Assembly: GCF_003258295.1 (NCBI RefSeq)
Contig: NZ_QKYN01000021.1
Coordinates: forward strand, 568-64,567
Length of the DNA: 64,000 bases
Direction: 5' to 3'
Source: Streptacidiphilus pinicola
Lineage (GTDB): Bacteria > Actinomycetota > Actinomycetes > Streptomycetales > Streptomycetaceae
Position numbers and translations under genes: made by a program. The notes beneath the pieces were generated by a model. The model was not told the DNA's origin, searched no databases, and saw nothing but the letters and a program-made list of their open reading frames with translations. How positions within the stretch are numbered: the first letter of the stretch is position 1; each line of letters starts with the position of its first letter. Shown piece by piece: positions 44,013 to 53,108 of the stretch.

Positions 44013-44783
44013 TCACCCGCGTGACACGGCCGCCCGGTACACCGCGGCGACGGCGGGGCCGAAGTACGAGGAGTACGAGACGTCGTCCGTGTCGCCGCCC
44101 TCCTGGTAGCCGCCGATCACGCCGGCGACCGCGCCGTGGTTGTGGGCGTCGCGGGCGGTGCCGACGAGGAGGGGGCCGCCGCTGGTGCCGCCGGGGAGGC
44201 CGGGGCAGTCGAACTCGAGCTGGTGAGCGTTGAAGCGCCGCAGGTGGGAGGCGCAGTAGACGGGGCGGTCGGTGCGGCTCGGGTAGCCGACGGCGACGGC
44301 GGGCGTGCCGGCGACGGGGTTGAACGCGAGGGACTCCGCGCCCGCCGCGTCCTGGATCCGGCGGCCGGAGGAGTCCGGACGCATGATCAGGAAGGCGACG
44401 TCGGCGTTCTGACTGCCGTGGACGGTCCAGTCGCTGGCGGCCACGACCGTGGCGACGGACCAGGTGCCGAACGGGCGAACGCCGTCGTGGTAGCCGGGCG
44501 CGAAGGTCAGGCCGCCACGGGCGCGACCGGTGCCGGGGGCGATCACGCAGTGGGCCGCCGTCACCACGATGTCGCGGGTGGGGCTGGCGACCACGGAGCC
44601 GCTGCAGAAGTGGTGGTTGGGGCGGTCCGCGGAGGAGCCGAAGATGGCGCCCACGCGGGAGGCGCCGTGGAACGCCGTCGAGTCCGGCGCTCCGGCGGCC
44701 GCGACCTGGGTCTGGGGTGCGGTGATCAGCAGGGCGAGCAGCGCGCCGGCGGCCGACAACGAACGAAGCGTCATATTCCGCAT
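44013..44783 (-). CDS. Secreted trypsin-like serine protease
   Basis: A 256-aa S1-family protein with a signal peptide (MRNMTLRSLSAAGALLALLI, cleavage near AAAGA). Catalytic triad: His in VVTAAHC, Asp in NADVAFLIM, Ser in LPGGTSGGPLL. Two Cys pairs are visible (CSG..AHC, YCAS..FDC) for disulfides. The start ATG 44783 or 44774 has only a weak ribosome site. The specificity pocket is not assignable. Confidence 0.87.
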   Translation of the reverse strand: MRNMTLRSLSAAGALLALLITAPQTQVAAAGAPDSTAFHGASRVGAIFGSSADRPNHHFCSGSVVASPTRDIVVTAAHCVIAPGTGRARGGLTFAPGYHDGVRPFGTWSVATVVAASDWTVHGSQNADVAFLIMRPDSSGRRIQDAAGAESLAFNPVAGTPAVAVGYPSRTDRPVYCASHLRRFNAHQLEFDCPGLPGGTSGGPLLVGTARDAHNHGAVAGVIGGYQEGGDTDDVSYSSYFGPAVAAVYRAAVSRG

Positions 44784-44936
44784 TTTTTGGGAGAACCAGT
44801 ACGGCTGCCACCGTTGTGGGCAAGCGGGTGACGGGCCGTCGGATCGGGGCCGGTGCAGACGGTTCAGCATCCGTGAACGGTTCACTGAAGGACAATTTGC
44901 TGGTGCTGAAGAGACCGGCCGCGTGATCCTCGATGC

Positions 44937-45944
44937 ATGACTGGTCGCCACCTCGGACTCGCCGTCCTCGTCGCCGCCATCTGGGGCGTGAACTTCGTCG
45001 CCATCGATGCCGGGCTGAGCCACTATCCGCCGCTGCTCTTCACCGCGTTGCGTTTCCTGGTCGCGGCCGTGCCGGCGGTGTTCCTGGTCGGCCGGCCGGG
45101 CGTGCCCTGGCGCTACGTGCTGGCGGGCGGCGTGGTGCTGGGGGCGCTGCAGTTCGGACTGCTCTTCGAGGGGATGAAGGCGGGCATGCCGGCGGGGCTG
45201 AGCTCGCTCGTCCAGCAGGGGCAGGCGATCTTCACGGCGGGGTTCGCCGCGGTGCTGCTGCGGGAGCGGATCGGCGGGCGCCGGCTGCTCGGGCTGGGCG
45301 TCGCGGTCGCCGGCATGGTCGTCGCCGCACTCGACCAGGCCTCACGCGGCGGGGCCGCGCCGCTGACCGCGTTCGCGCTGGTGGTGGGTGCTGCGGCGGC
45401 CTTCGGTTTCTCCAACATCATCACCAGGAAGGCGGCGCCGCCGGACGCGCTGCGCTGGATGGTCTGGGTCAGCGTCGTGCCGCCGCTGCCGTTGGCGGTG
45501 CTGTCGCTGCTCACCGAGGGGCCGCGGGCGGATCTGCGGGCACTGACCACCTTCAGCCCGAGCGCGGTGGGGTCGCTCCTCTATGTCGCGTGGGGTGCGA
45601 CGCTGGTCGGCTTCGGGCTCTGGGGGCACCTGTTGCGGCGTCACGACGCCTCCGTGGTGGCGCCGTTCTCGCTGCTGGTGCCGGTCTTCGGGATGTCCTC
45701 GGCCTGGCTGCTCCGCGGTGAGGCGCTGACCTGGCTCTCGGGTGCGGCGGCGGCGCTGGTGATCTCCGGGATCGCGGTCGCGTCGCTCAGCCGGCTGCGG
45801 TGGCCGGGGAGCCGTGCGGCCGGTGGTGGCCGTGCTGGTCGTGCGGACCGCGTCCGTGTGGCCCGTGGTGGGGATGGGCCTGCTCGTACGCCTCCTCCGC
45901 CACGCGCAGCAGACGCAGCAGCGTCACCCGTTCGGCCGAGCTGA
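44937..45944 (+). CDS. EamA/DMT-family exporter
   Basis: A 335-aa ten-segment drug/metabolite transporter with two EamA repeats (1-140 and 145-285), starting LGLAVLVAAIWGVNFVAIDAG, typical of the RhaT/PecM-like group. The last segment ends near residue 285 (LVISGIAVASL). The remaining 50 residues (SRLRWPG...) are low-complexity Arg/Gly/Pro and overlap the end of the MarR gene on the other strand by 158 bp; either the tail is real or the gene has lost its original stop. Confidence 0.85.
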   Translation: MTGRHLGLAVLVAAIWGVNFVAIDAGLSHYPPLLFTALRFLVAAVPAVFLVGRPGVPWRYVLAGGVVLGALQFGLLFEGMKAGMPAGLSSLVQQGQAIFTAGFAAVLLRERIGGRRLLGLGVAVAGMVVAALDQASRGGAAPLTAFALVVGAAAAFGFSNIITRKAAPPDALRWMVWVSVVPPLPLAVLSLLTEGPRADLRALTTFSPSAVGSLLYVAWGATLVGFGLWGHLLRRHDASVVAPFSLLVPVFGMSSAWLLRGEALTWLSGAAAALVISGIAVASLSRLRWPGSRAAGGGRAGRADRVRVARGGDGPARTPPPPRAADAAASPVRPS

Positions 45945-46329
45945 CCGGCCCGAAGTACTCGGCCGCCACCTCGCGGCGCACGGTCGCGATCCGGTCCACC
46001 GCCTCCTCGCCCTGCGTGGTCAGGTGGAGCAGGGTGGCGCGGCGGTCGTCCGGGTCGGGGGAGCGGGTGACCAGCCCGGCCGCCTCCAGGGCGTCGACGA
46101 CGGTGGTGGCCGAGCGTGGGGCGATGCGCAGCCGCTCGGCGAGCTGGTTCAGCCGGATGCCGCGACCGCCGCTCCAGGCGAGGGTGTCCAGCGCGCGACC
46201 CTGGGACGGGGTGAGCCCGTGCGGAGCCAGTCGGTGGAACGTGGCCTTCCGCATGCGCTTGCTCGCGCGCATCACTGCGTCGGCGAGCTCCACTTCGGTG
46301 GGGGGCGGCTCGGGTGCGGCGGCGGTCAC
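45787..46329 (-). CDS. MarR-family regulator with His-rich tail
   Basis: A 180-aa MarR protein. Winged HTH at about 34-105: TPSQGRALDTLAW, LNQLAERLRIAPRSATTVVDALEAAGLV, DPDDRRATLLHLT. The C-terminus has a His-rich stretch (HPHHGPHGRGPHDQHGHHRP) that may bind metal. GTG 46329 is the start. It is divergent from the DUF2218 gene, and its 3' end overlaps the EamA gene. It may control both neighbours, but no operator was identified for it. Confidence 0.85.
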   Translation of the reverse strand: MTAAAPEPPPTEVELADAVMRASKRMRKATFHRLAPHGLTPSQGRALDTLAWSGGRGIRLNQLAERLRIAPRSATTVVDALEAAGLVTRSPDPDDRRATLLHLTTQGEEAVDRIATVRREVAAEYFGPVSSAERVTLLRLLRVAEEAYEQAHPHHGPHGRGPHDQHGHHRPHGSPATAAG

Positions 46330-46417
46330 GGAAGGGCTCCTGCGTCGGGGGGAGGCCAGGATATCGAGTGGGTCCGGGGAGACCGGTGAGGGAAATCAAT
46401 AGAGAGCCAAGCTCATT

Positions 46418-46436
46418 ATGCCTTAGGCTCGCCTAA
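46418..46436. promoter_or_regulatory. Possible iron box (DmdR/IdeR site)
   Basis: CTTAGGC-TC-GCCTAAG (46422-46437) is a perfect palindrome, and the 19-mer at 46418-46436 matches the Streptomyces iron-box consensus TTAGGTTAGGCTCACCTAA at 14 of 19 positions. It lies 47 bp upstream of the DUF2218 gene, whose family is often iron-regulated in actinomycetes. Confidence 0.6.
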
Positions 46437-46482
46437 GCAGCCAGGGGTCCGCCGTGGCTGCCACCCGTTCTGGAGGATTCCC

Positions 46483-46827
46483 ATGGCCCGCTCCCACGCC
46501 CGCGTCGCCACCGACCGCCCCGGCCGCTATGCCAAGCAGCTCGCCTCCCACTTCAGCCGCAAGATCGAGACCCACTGGGACGAGGAGACCGGCCAGGGCT
46601 CGCTCAGCTTCGGCTTCGGCACCGCCGCGATGACGGCCACCCCGGACGCGCTGCTGCTCGTCGTCGAGGGCGCCGCCGAGGATCTGGAGCGACTGGAGGG
46701 TGTCGTCGGGCGCCATCTGGTCCGGTTCGGCACCAAGGACGAGCTGGTCGCCGAGTGGCACCGGGCCGACGGCACCGCCGGCACCGTGCAGCGCAACGAG
46801 GAGGAGCCCGCGGCCGAGCAGGCCTGA
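46483..46827 (+). CDS. DUF2218-family protein
   Basis: A 114-aa protein of the DUF2218 family: TDRPGRYAKQLASHFSRKIETHWDEETGQGSL, LEGVVGRHLVRFG. Members are often encoded near siderophore or iron genes; biochemical function unknown. GGAGG sits 7 bp before ATG 46483. The upstream iron-box-like palindrome supports control by iron. Its stop codon (TGA, 46825-46827) abuts that of the convergent GNAT gene. Confidence 0.85.
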   Translation: MARSHARVATDRPGRYAKQLASHFSRKIETHWDEETGQGSLSFGFGTAAMTATPDALLLVVEGAAEDLERLEGVVGRHLVRFGTKDELVAEWHRADGTAGTVQRNEEEPAAEQA

Positions 46828-47283
46828 TCAGCTCAGCGGGAGCTTGAAGCCGATGTGCGAGCCGGTGAAGCCCAGCCGCTCGTAGAAGCGGTGCGCGTCC
46901 GCCCGAGTGTTGTCGCTGGTCAGCTGGACCAGCGAGGCGCCGAGGCGGCGCGACTCCGCGACGGCGTGCTCCATCAGCGCCGTACCCAGCCCGCTGCCGC
47001 GTTGGTCGCCGCGCACGCGGACCGCCTCGATGATCGTCCGCACCGCCCCGCGCCGCGACAGGCCGGGGATGACGGTGAGCTGCAGCGTGCCGACCACCTC
47101 GCCCGCCCGCTCGGCCACGATCTGATGCTGGTTCGGATCGGCGTCGACCCGGGCGAAGGCCTCCTCGTAGGGAGTCAGATCGTCCGGCGACTCGCGGCCG
47201 ACGCCGAGCGAGTCGGCGGCGAGCATGGCGACGATCGCGGGTAGATCCGCGGTGGTGGCCCGCCGGAAGATGACGTCGGTCAT
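46828..47283 (-). CDS. GNAT-family N-acetyltransferase
   Basis: A 151-aa acetyltransferase covering the full GNAT fold: IFRRATTADLPAIVAML, VVGTLQLTVIPGLSRRG, the acetyl-CoA loop QRGSGLGTALME, and RFYERLGFTGSHIGFKL. It resembles small phosphinothricin/aminoglycoside-type or amino-acid acetyltransferases. ATG 47283 is preferred; upstream in-frame ATG 47289 and GTG 47292 are alternatives. Confidence 0.85.
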   Translation of the reverse strand: MTDVIFRRATTADLPAIVAMLAADSLGVGRESPDDLTPYEEAFARVDADPNQHQIVAERAGEVVGTLQLTVIPGLSRRGAVRTIIEAVRVRGDQRGSGLGTALMEHAVAESRRLGASLVQLTSDNTRADAHRFYERLGFTGSHIGFKLPLS

Positions 47284-47324
47284 GATCATCACCCTACGCG
47301 GCGGGTGTCACCCGGGACAGGCGT

Positions 47325-47813
47325 TCAGGCCTGCAGCTGGGCCTCGATCGCCGCGATGAGCTCCGGCGCCTCCGGCTCGGTGCGCGGGCGGAACCGGCCC
47401 ACGACCTCGCCCTTGGGGGAGAGCAGGAACTTCTCGAAGTTCCAGGTGATGTCGCCCGCCTCGCCGGCCGCGTCCTGCGTCGTGGTCAGCTCGGTGTAGA
47501 GCGGGTGCCGCTCGGCGCCGTTGACGTCCGCCTTCTCCAGCAGCGGGAAGGTCACCCCGTAGCTGGTGGAGCAGAAGGTCTGGATCTCCTCCGCCGAACC
47601 GGGCTCCTGGCCGGCGAACTGGTTGCACGGCACCCCCAGCACCGTGAAGCCGCGCTTGGCATAGGCCTGCTGCAGCCGCTCCAGACCGGCGTACTGCGGG
47701 GTGAGGCCGCACTTGGACGCGACGTTGACCAGCAGCACGGCCTTGCCCGCGTAGTCGGCCAGGCTGGTGGCCTCGCCGTTCAGGGTCTTCAGCGGGATGT
47801 CGGACAGGCTCAT
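47325..47813 (-). CDS. Glutathione peroxidase-family protein
   Basis: A 162-aa thiol peroxidase: LVNVASKCGLTPQYAGLE with the peroxidatic Cys, VLGVPCNQFAGQEPG with the resolving Cys, and WNFEKFLLSPKGEVVGRF (Trp/Asn of the site). Actinomycetes lack glutathione, so mycothiol or thioredoxin is the probable reductant. It is cytosolic and protects from hydroperoxides. It is transcribed alone or with the VOC gene, which is 109 bp upstream on the same strand. Confidence 0.92.
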   Translation of the reverse strand: MSLSDIPLKTLNGEATSLADYAGKAVLLVNVASKCGLTPQYAGLERLQQAYAKRGFTVLGVPCNQFAGQEPGSAEEIQTFCSTSYGVTFPLLEKADVNGAERHPLYTELTTTQDAAGEAGDITWNFEKFLLSPKGEVVGRFRPRTEPEAPELIAAIEAQLQA

Positions 47814-47921
47814 GCGATCCTCCGGGGCTTTCGATCAGGGCGCGGTGTTGCCGTGGCCGAGGGTAGTCCTCGGCCATCGACCACAACCGCGCCGCCCGAC
47901 CGCTTCTTCCCGGAGGGAGCG

Positions 47922-48692
47922 TCAGCTCGGCTGCTCGCCCTTGATCACGGAGAACATCGCGCCGTGCGGGTCCCGCAGGGAGGACATCCGGCCGACACCC
48001 TCGAGCGAGGCCGGGCCCATCAGCACCGTGGCGCCGAGCTCGGTGGCCTTGGCCGTCGTGGCGTCGACGTCCGCGACCTCGAAGTAGGGCAGCCAGAAGG
48101 TGACCGTCTCGCCGGGGAAGTGGCCCATCAGGCCGCCGAAGGAGGACTCCTCACTGCCCATCGAGGTGACGGTGTAGGTGAACTCGCCCATGTCGTTGTC
48201 GGTCAGCGTCCAGCCGAGGACGCCGGTGTAGAAGCCGCGCGCCGCCTCGGCGTCGGCCGTGTGCAGCTCCGCCCAGGAGACGGAGACCGGGACGTTGACG
48301 ATCTCGAAGCCCTTGGTCTCCAGCGGCTGCCAGACGGCGAACTCGCCGCCCTGCGGGTCGGTGAACTGGGCCATCCGCCCGAAGCCCATGACGTCCATGG
48401 CGGGCACGCGGACCGTGCCGCCGGCCTGCTCGACCGCCTTGACCGTGGCCTCGGCGTCGTCGCTGCCGAAGTAGATCGTCCAGGCCGGGGAGGCGCTCGG
48501 GTCCATCAGCGGGCCGACGCCGCCGACGCGCTTGCCCCCGCTGCGGTAGAAGCCGTACCCGCCGGCCTCGGGCCCGGCCTCCTCCTTCTCCCAGCCGAAG
48601 AGGGACGTGTAGAAGGCATCGGTGGCCTTGACGTCCGGGCTGCCGAGGTCGATCCAGCGCGGGGTGCCCGGGGTGTACTCGGTGCTCAGCAT
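47922..48692 (-). CDS. VOC-family protein (two glyoxalase-like domains)
   Basis: A 256-aa protein with two vicinal-oxygen-chelate repeats: PRWIDLGSPDVKATDAFYTSLFGW (1-125) and VSWAELHTADAEAARGFYTGVLGW (about 137-250), each ending in a DPQGGEFAVWQP or DPHGAMFSVIKG segment. Similar to actinomycete CFP30B/27-kDa antigen proteins. Enzymatic activity unproven. AGGAG lies 7 bp before ATG 48692, and the minus-strand TATAAA near 48790 is a likely -10. Confidence 0.87.
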   Translation of the reverse strand: MLSTEYTPGTPRWIDLGSPDVKATDAFYTSLFGWEKEEAGPEAGGYGFYRSGGKRVGGVGPLMDPSASPAWTIYFGSDDAEATVKAVEQAGGTVRVPAMDVMGFGRMAQFTDPQGGEFAVWQPLETKGFEIVNVPVSVSWAELHTADAEAARGFYTGVLGWTLTDNDMGEFTYTVTSMGSEESSFGGLMGHFPGETVTFWLPYFEVADVDATTAKATELGATVLMGPASLEGVGRMSSLRDPHGAMFSVIKGEQPS

Positions 48693-48870
48693 GGAGTGCT
48701 CCTGTGGGTTGTGTCCGGTGAGCCGTTCCACAGTCTTCCGCGCACCACTGACAATTCGACCCCCTCGGGGCGGCCCGGTCGCAAAGAATTTATACCGGTC
48801 GCTTTCGAGCAGATTCGAACAGATTTGGGCGCCTCCCACACTGTCAGTCCCAGCCGCTACGGTGCTGCTC

Positions 48871-51090
48871 ATGAACCAACTGGCCGTGGTCGAGGGGGTG
48901 CTGGAGCGCATCACCTTCGCCAGCGAGGAGACCGGCTGGACGGTCGCCCGCGTCGACACCGGCCGCGGCGGGGGCGAGCTCCTCACCGTCGTGGGCGCGC
49001 TGCTCGGCGCCCAGCCGGGGGAGAGCCTGCGGATGCACGGCCGCTGGGGCAGCCACCCCCAGTACGGCAAGCAGTTCACCGTCGAGAACTACACCACCGT
49101 GCTGCCCGCCACGGTCCAGGGCATCCGGCGCTACCTGGGCTCCGGGCTGATCAAGGGCATCGGGCCGCGGCTGGCCGAGCGGATCGTCGACCACTTCGGC
49201 GAGCGGACCCTGGAGGTGATCGAGGCCGAGCCCGCCCGGCTGATCGAGGTGCCCAAGCTCGGTCCCAAGCGCACCAAGCTGATCGCCGCCGCCTGGGAGG
49301 AGCAGAAGGCGATCAAGGAGGTCATGGTCTTCCTCCAGGGCGTCGGGGTCTCCACCTCCCTCGCCGTGCGCATCTACAAGAACTACGGGGACTCCTCCAT
49401 CTCCGTGGTGAAGAACGAGCCCTACCGCCTCGCTGCCGACGTGTGGGGCATCGGCTTCCTGACCGCCGACCGGCTCGCGCAGGCCGTCGGCATCCCGCAG
49501 GACAGCCCGCAACGGGTCAAGGCGGGGCTGCAGTACGCCCTGTCGCAGTCCTCCGACCAGGGCCACTGCTACCTCCCCGAGGAGCAGCTGATCTCCGAGG
49601 CGGTCAAGCTGCTCGCCGTCGACACCGGCCTGGTCATCGAGTGCCTGGCGGAGCTGGTCGCGGAGGAGGGCCTGGTCCGCGAGCAGGTGCCGGGGGACGA
49701 GCGGGACGAGGCCGGGCGCGCCGTCCCGGTCAGCGCGATCTACCTGGTCCCGTTCCACCGCGCCGAGGTCTCGCTCGCCGCCCAGCTGGGCCGGCTGCTG
49801 CGCGCGCCCGACGACCGGCTGGGCGCCTTCGCCGACGTCGACTGGACCCGGGCGCTCGGCTGGCTGCGCGGGCAGACGGGGGTGGACCTGGCGCCCGAGC
49901 AGGAGGCCGCCGTCAAGCTCGCGCTGACCAACAAGGTCGCGGTGCTCACCGGCGGGCCCGGCTGCGGCAAGTCCTTCACGGTGCGTTCGATCGTCACCCT
50001 CGCGCTGGCCCGCAAGGCCAAGGTGGTGTTGGCCGCGCCGACGGGCCGGGCCGCCAAGCGCCTCGCCGAGCTGACCGGCGGCGAGGCCGCCACCGTGCAC
50101 CGGCTGCTGGAGCTCAGGCCGGGCGGCGACGCCGCCTACGACCGGGACCGGCCGCTCGACGCCGACCTGGTGGTGGTCGACGAGGCCTCCATGCTCGACC
50201 TGCTGCTGGCCAACAAGCTCGCCAAGGCCGTCGCGCCCGGCGCCCACCTGCTGCTCGTGGGCGACGTGGACCAGCTCCCCTCCGTCGGCGCGGGCGAGGT
50301 GCTGCGCGACCTGCTGGCGACCGGCAGCCCGATCCCGTCCGTCCGGCTGACCAGGATCTTCCGGCAGGCGCAGCAGTCCGGAGTGGTCACCAACGCGCAC
50401 CGGATCAACGAGGGCGTCCCGCCGATCACCGAGGGCCTGGCCGACTTCTTCCTCTTCGCCGAGGAGGACACCGAGCGCACCGCCGACCTCACCGTCGACG
50501 TCGTGGCCCGCCGCATCCCGCGGCGGTTCGGCCTCGACCCGGGCCGCGACGTACAGGTGCTGGCCCCGATGCACCGCGGTCCCGCGGGCGCGGGCAACCT
50601 GAACACGCTGCTGCAGGCGGCGATCACCCCCTCCCACCCGGACCGTCCCGAGCGGCGCTTCGGCGGCCGCACCTTCCGGGTCGGCGACAAGGTCACCCAG
50701 ATCCGCAACAACTACGACAAGGGCAGTAACGGCGTCTTCAACGGCGCCGTGGGCGTGGTCACCGCCCTCAACCCGGAGGACCAGAAGCTCACCGTCCGCA
50801 CCGACGAGGACGAGGACGTCGACTACGACTTCGACGAGCTCGACGAACTGGCCCACGCGTACGCCGTGACCATCCACCGGTCCCAGGGCAGCGAGTACCC
50901 GTGCGTTGTGATCCCGATCACCACCAGTGCCTGGATGATGCTCCAGCGGAACCTGCTCTACACGGCCGTCACCCGGGCCAGGAAGCTGGTGGTGCTGGTG
51001 GGCTCCCGTCGTGCCCTTGGCCAGGCCGTTCGTGCGGTCTCCGCAGGTCGCCGACACACGGCTTTGGACCATAGGCTGACTCGGGGGTAG
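48871..51090 (+). CDS. recD2: RecD2-like ATP-dependent DNA helicase
   Basis: A 739-aa SF1B 5'-3' helicase without RecB/RecC partners. The N-terminal OB-like domain (ITFASEETGWTVARVD), helix-hairpin-helix region (IKGIGPRLAERIVDHFG, VPKLGPKRTKLI), then the motor: Walker A GGPGCGKS, APTGRAAKRLAELTG, DEASMLD (motif II), LVGDVDQLPSVGAG (III), NAYDKGSNGVFNG-like motif, IHRSQGSEYPCVVIP (V) and LYTAVTRARKLVVLVG (VI). ATG 48871 follows a -10-like TACGGT by 7 bp. Likely acts in recombination and replication repair. It is 167 bp upstream of citrate synthase. Confidence 0.93.
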   Translation: MNQLAVVEGVLERITFASEETGWTVARVDTGRGGGELLTVVGALLGAQPGESLRMHGRWGSHPQYGKQFTVENYTTVLPATVQGIRRYLGSGLIKGIGPRLAERIVDHFGERTLEVIEAEPARLIEVPKLGPKRTKLIAAAWEEQKAIKEVMVFLQGVGVSTSLAVRIYKNYGDSSISVVKNEPYRLAADVWGIGFLTADRLAQAVGIPQDSPQRVKAGLQYALSQSSDQGHCYLPEEQLISEAVKLLAVDTGLVIECLAELVAEEGLVREQVPGDERDEAGRAVPVSAIYLVPFHRAEVSLAAQLGRLLRAPDDRLGAFADVDWTRALGWLRGQTGVDLAPEQEAAVKLALTNKVAVLTGGPGCGKSFTVRSIVTLALARKAKVVLAAPTGRAAKRLAELTGGEAATVHRLLELRPGGDAAYDRDRPLDADLVVVDEASMLDLLLANKLAKAVAPGAHLLLVGDVDQLPSVGAGEVLRDLLATGSPIPSVRLTRIFRQAQQSGVVTNAHRINEGVPPITEGLADFFLFAEEDTERTADLTVDVVARRIPRRFGLDPGRDVQVLAPMHRGPAGAGNLNTLLQAAITPSHPDRPERRFGGRTFRVGDKVTQIRNNYDKGSNGVFNGAVGVVTALNPEDQKLTVRTDEDEDVDYDFDELDELAHAYAVTIHRSQGSEYPCVVIPITTSAWMMLQRNLLYTAVTRARKLVVLVGSRRALGQAVRAVSAGRRHTALDHRLTRG

Positions 51091-51257
51091 GTTCCGCTGT
51101 CAGAACTTGAAAGCGAATGGCCCGATTCTTTGTGACCTTAGGCTCTTTTGGGCCACCCCGCCTGCACAGGTGTAACCCGCCTGGGGGAAGGTAGGAGGGA
51201 GTCAGGGCACCCCTTGAACCCTTGAACGGGGTCATTCCGCTGGTGATGAGGGAAGAC

Positions 51258-52547
51258 GTGAGCGACAACTCTGTAGTACTCCGCTACCAGGGCGGCGAGT
51301 ACGAGTACCCGGTGACCGAGGCCACCGTCGGCAACGACGGCTTCGACATCTCGAAGCTTCTCGGCCAGACCGGCCTGACCACCCTGGACAACGGCTTCGG
51401 CAACACCGCCGCCTGCAAGTCCGCGATCACCTACATCGACGGTGACGCCGGCATCCTCCGCTACCGCGGATACCCGATCGAGCAGTTGGCCGAGCAGGGC
51501 ACCTTCCTGGAGACCGCCTACCTGCTGATCAACGGTGAGCTCCCGAACGCGGAGCAGCTGCGCATCTTCCAGCACGACATCTCCCAGCACACGCTGCTGC
51601 ACGAGGACGTCAAGCGCTTCTTCCAGGGCTTCCCGCGCGACGCCCACCCGATGGCCATGCTGTCCTCCGTCGTCAGCGCGCTGTCGACCTTCTACCAGGA
51701 CAGCCACAACCCGTTCGACGCCGAGCAGCGCTACCTCTCGGCCGTCCGCCTGCTGGCCAAGCTGCCGACGATCGCGGCCTACGCGTTCAAGAAGGCCCAG
51801 GGCCACCCCTTCGTCTACCCGAAGAACGACCTCGGGTACGTCGAGAACTTCCTGCGGATGACCTTCGCCGTCCCGGCCGAGGAGTACGAGCTCAACCCGG
51901 TCGTGGTCAGCGCGCTGGAGAAGCTGCTGATCCTGCACGCGGACCACGAGCAGAACTGCTCCACCTCCACGGTGCGCCTGGTCGGTTCCTCGCACGCCAA
52001 CCTCTTCGCCTCCATCTCGGCCGGCATCAACGCCCTGTGGGGTCCCCTGCACGGCGGCGCCAACCAGGCCGTGCTGGAGATGCTGCAGGGCATCAAGGCC
52101 GACGGCGGCGACGTGGACGCCTTCATCCGCAAGGTGAAGAACAAGGAGGACGGCGTCCGCCTGATGGGCTTCGGCCACCGCGTCTACAAGAGCTTCGACC
52201 CGCGTGCCCAGATCATCAAGGTCGCGGCGCACGACGTGCTCTCGCAGCTGGGCAAGGCCGACGAGCTGCTCGACATCGCGCTGAAGCTGGAGCAGCACGC
52301 GCTGACGGACGACTACTTCGTCTCCCGCAAGCTGTACCCCAACGTGGACTTCTACACCGGCCTGATCTACCGGGCCATGGGCTTCCCGACCAGCATGTTC
52401 ACCGTGCTGTTCGCGCTGGGCCGGCTGCCCGGCTGGATCGCCCACTGGCAGGAGATGATCACCGACCCGACCAACAAGATCGGCCGTCCGCGCCAGATCT
52501 ACACCGGCCAGGTCATCCGGGACTACGTCCCGATCGAGGCGCGGTAA
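51258..52547 (+). CDS. citA: Citrate synthase
   Basis: A 429-aa type II (hexameric) citrate synthase: ILRYRGYPIEQLAEQGTF, HADHEQNCSTSTVRLVGSSH, INALWGPLHGGANQAVLEML and GFGHRVYKSFDPRA with the catalytic His and Asp residues. GTG 51258 after GAGGGA matches the known MSDNSVVLRY start of S. coelicolor CitA; the longer frame is excluded. First step of the TCA cycle. A strong terminator follows. Confidence 0.95.
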   Translation: MSDNSVVLRYQGGEYEYPVTEATVGNDGFDISKLLGQTGLTTLDNGFGNTAACKSAITYIDGDAGILRYRGYPIEQLAEQGTFLETAYLLINGELPNAEQLRIFQHDISQHTLLHEDVKRFFQGFPRDAHPMAMLSSVVSALSTFYQDSHNPFDAEQRYLSAVRLLAKLPTIAAYAFKKAQGHPFVYPKNDLGYVENFLRMTFAVPAEEYELNPVVVSALEKLLILHADHEQNCSTSTVRLVGSSHANLFASISAGINALWGPLHGGANQAVLEMLQGIKADGGDVDAFIRKVKNKEDGVRLMGFGHRVYKSFDPRAQIIKVAAHDVLSQLGKADELLDIALKLEQHALTDDYFVSRKLYPNVDFYTGLIYRAMGFPTSMFTVLFALGRLPGWIAHWQEMITDPTNKIGRPRQIYTGQVIRDYVPIEAR

Positions 52548-52571
52548 CGCCCCGCCCCGCCCTGGAAGCGT

Positions 52572-52618
52572 CGAACGGGCCCCTGCAGCCGCCGTGTGCG
52601 GCCGCGGGGGCCCGTTCG
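52572..52618 (+). terminator. Terminator of citA
   Basis: A 12-bp outer stem (CGAACGGGCCCC 52572-52583 with GGGGCCCGTTCG 52607-52618) encloses further pairing (GCCGC/GCGGC), followed by TTCG. Confidence 0.8.
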
Positions 52619-53108
52619 TTCGTGTCATGGGAGCGCGTGCGCGCACGGCGGGGCGCGGGGGAGGCCGCTCAACCACCCTGATCACGCCCGCGCCGTGCGC
52701 TTGTCGGCCGCCCAGCGACGGCGGCCGTCCACCGGGATCCGCCGGAACCCCGGCTCTGGAGTTCTAACACAAAGTTGGCCTGACGAAGTTACGGTCCGCC
52801 TATGTGACGCCACTCTCACCACCTCCGAATATGCCGGTCGGGAGCGGTCCCATCGCCGTTCGTGGTCGTGCGTGCGCCCGCAGTCCCGCCCCGCGCCGGG
52901 GCGGGGTGGGGCGACCCGGTGCGAAGCGGTCGAAAGGGCGCGTGGCAGGAATCACGTGAAGTCAGATTCGGTGTGGGGGGCACAGATGGCCAGAACTGTC
53001 GTCGTCACGCCCGACGGTCCGCCCGCTCGCGGGTCCTGCTCACCGAGTCCGTCCGGGACCGGCTGACGCAGGGTCAGGGCCGCGTCGTCACCATCAGGTC
53101 GTGCAACC
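52619..53108. other. Intergenic region with a short broken reading frame
   Basis: 490 bp between citA and copA. A short frame begins at ATG 52986 after a GGGGGG site (MARTVVVTPDGPPARG, then stop at 53066). In another frame the same stretch continues as RVLLTESVRDRLTQGQGRVV up to about 53100. Together they look like one small gene interrupted by a frameshift. I cannot name it. The rest shows no gene. Confidence 0.35.

Noticed and set aside
49950-50990. RecD subunit of RecBCD
   Set aside because: No RecB or RecC genes nearby and an N-terminal helix-hairpin-helix domain is present, so this is RecD2.
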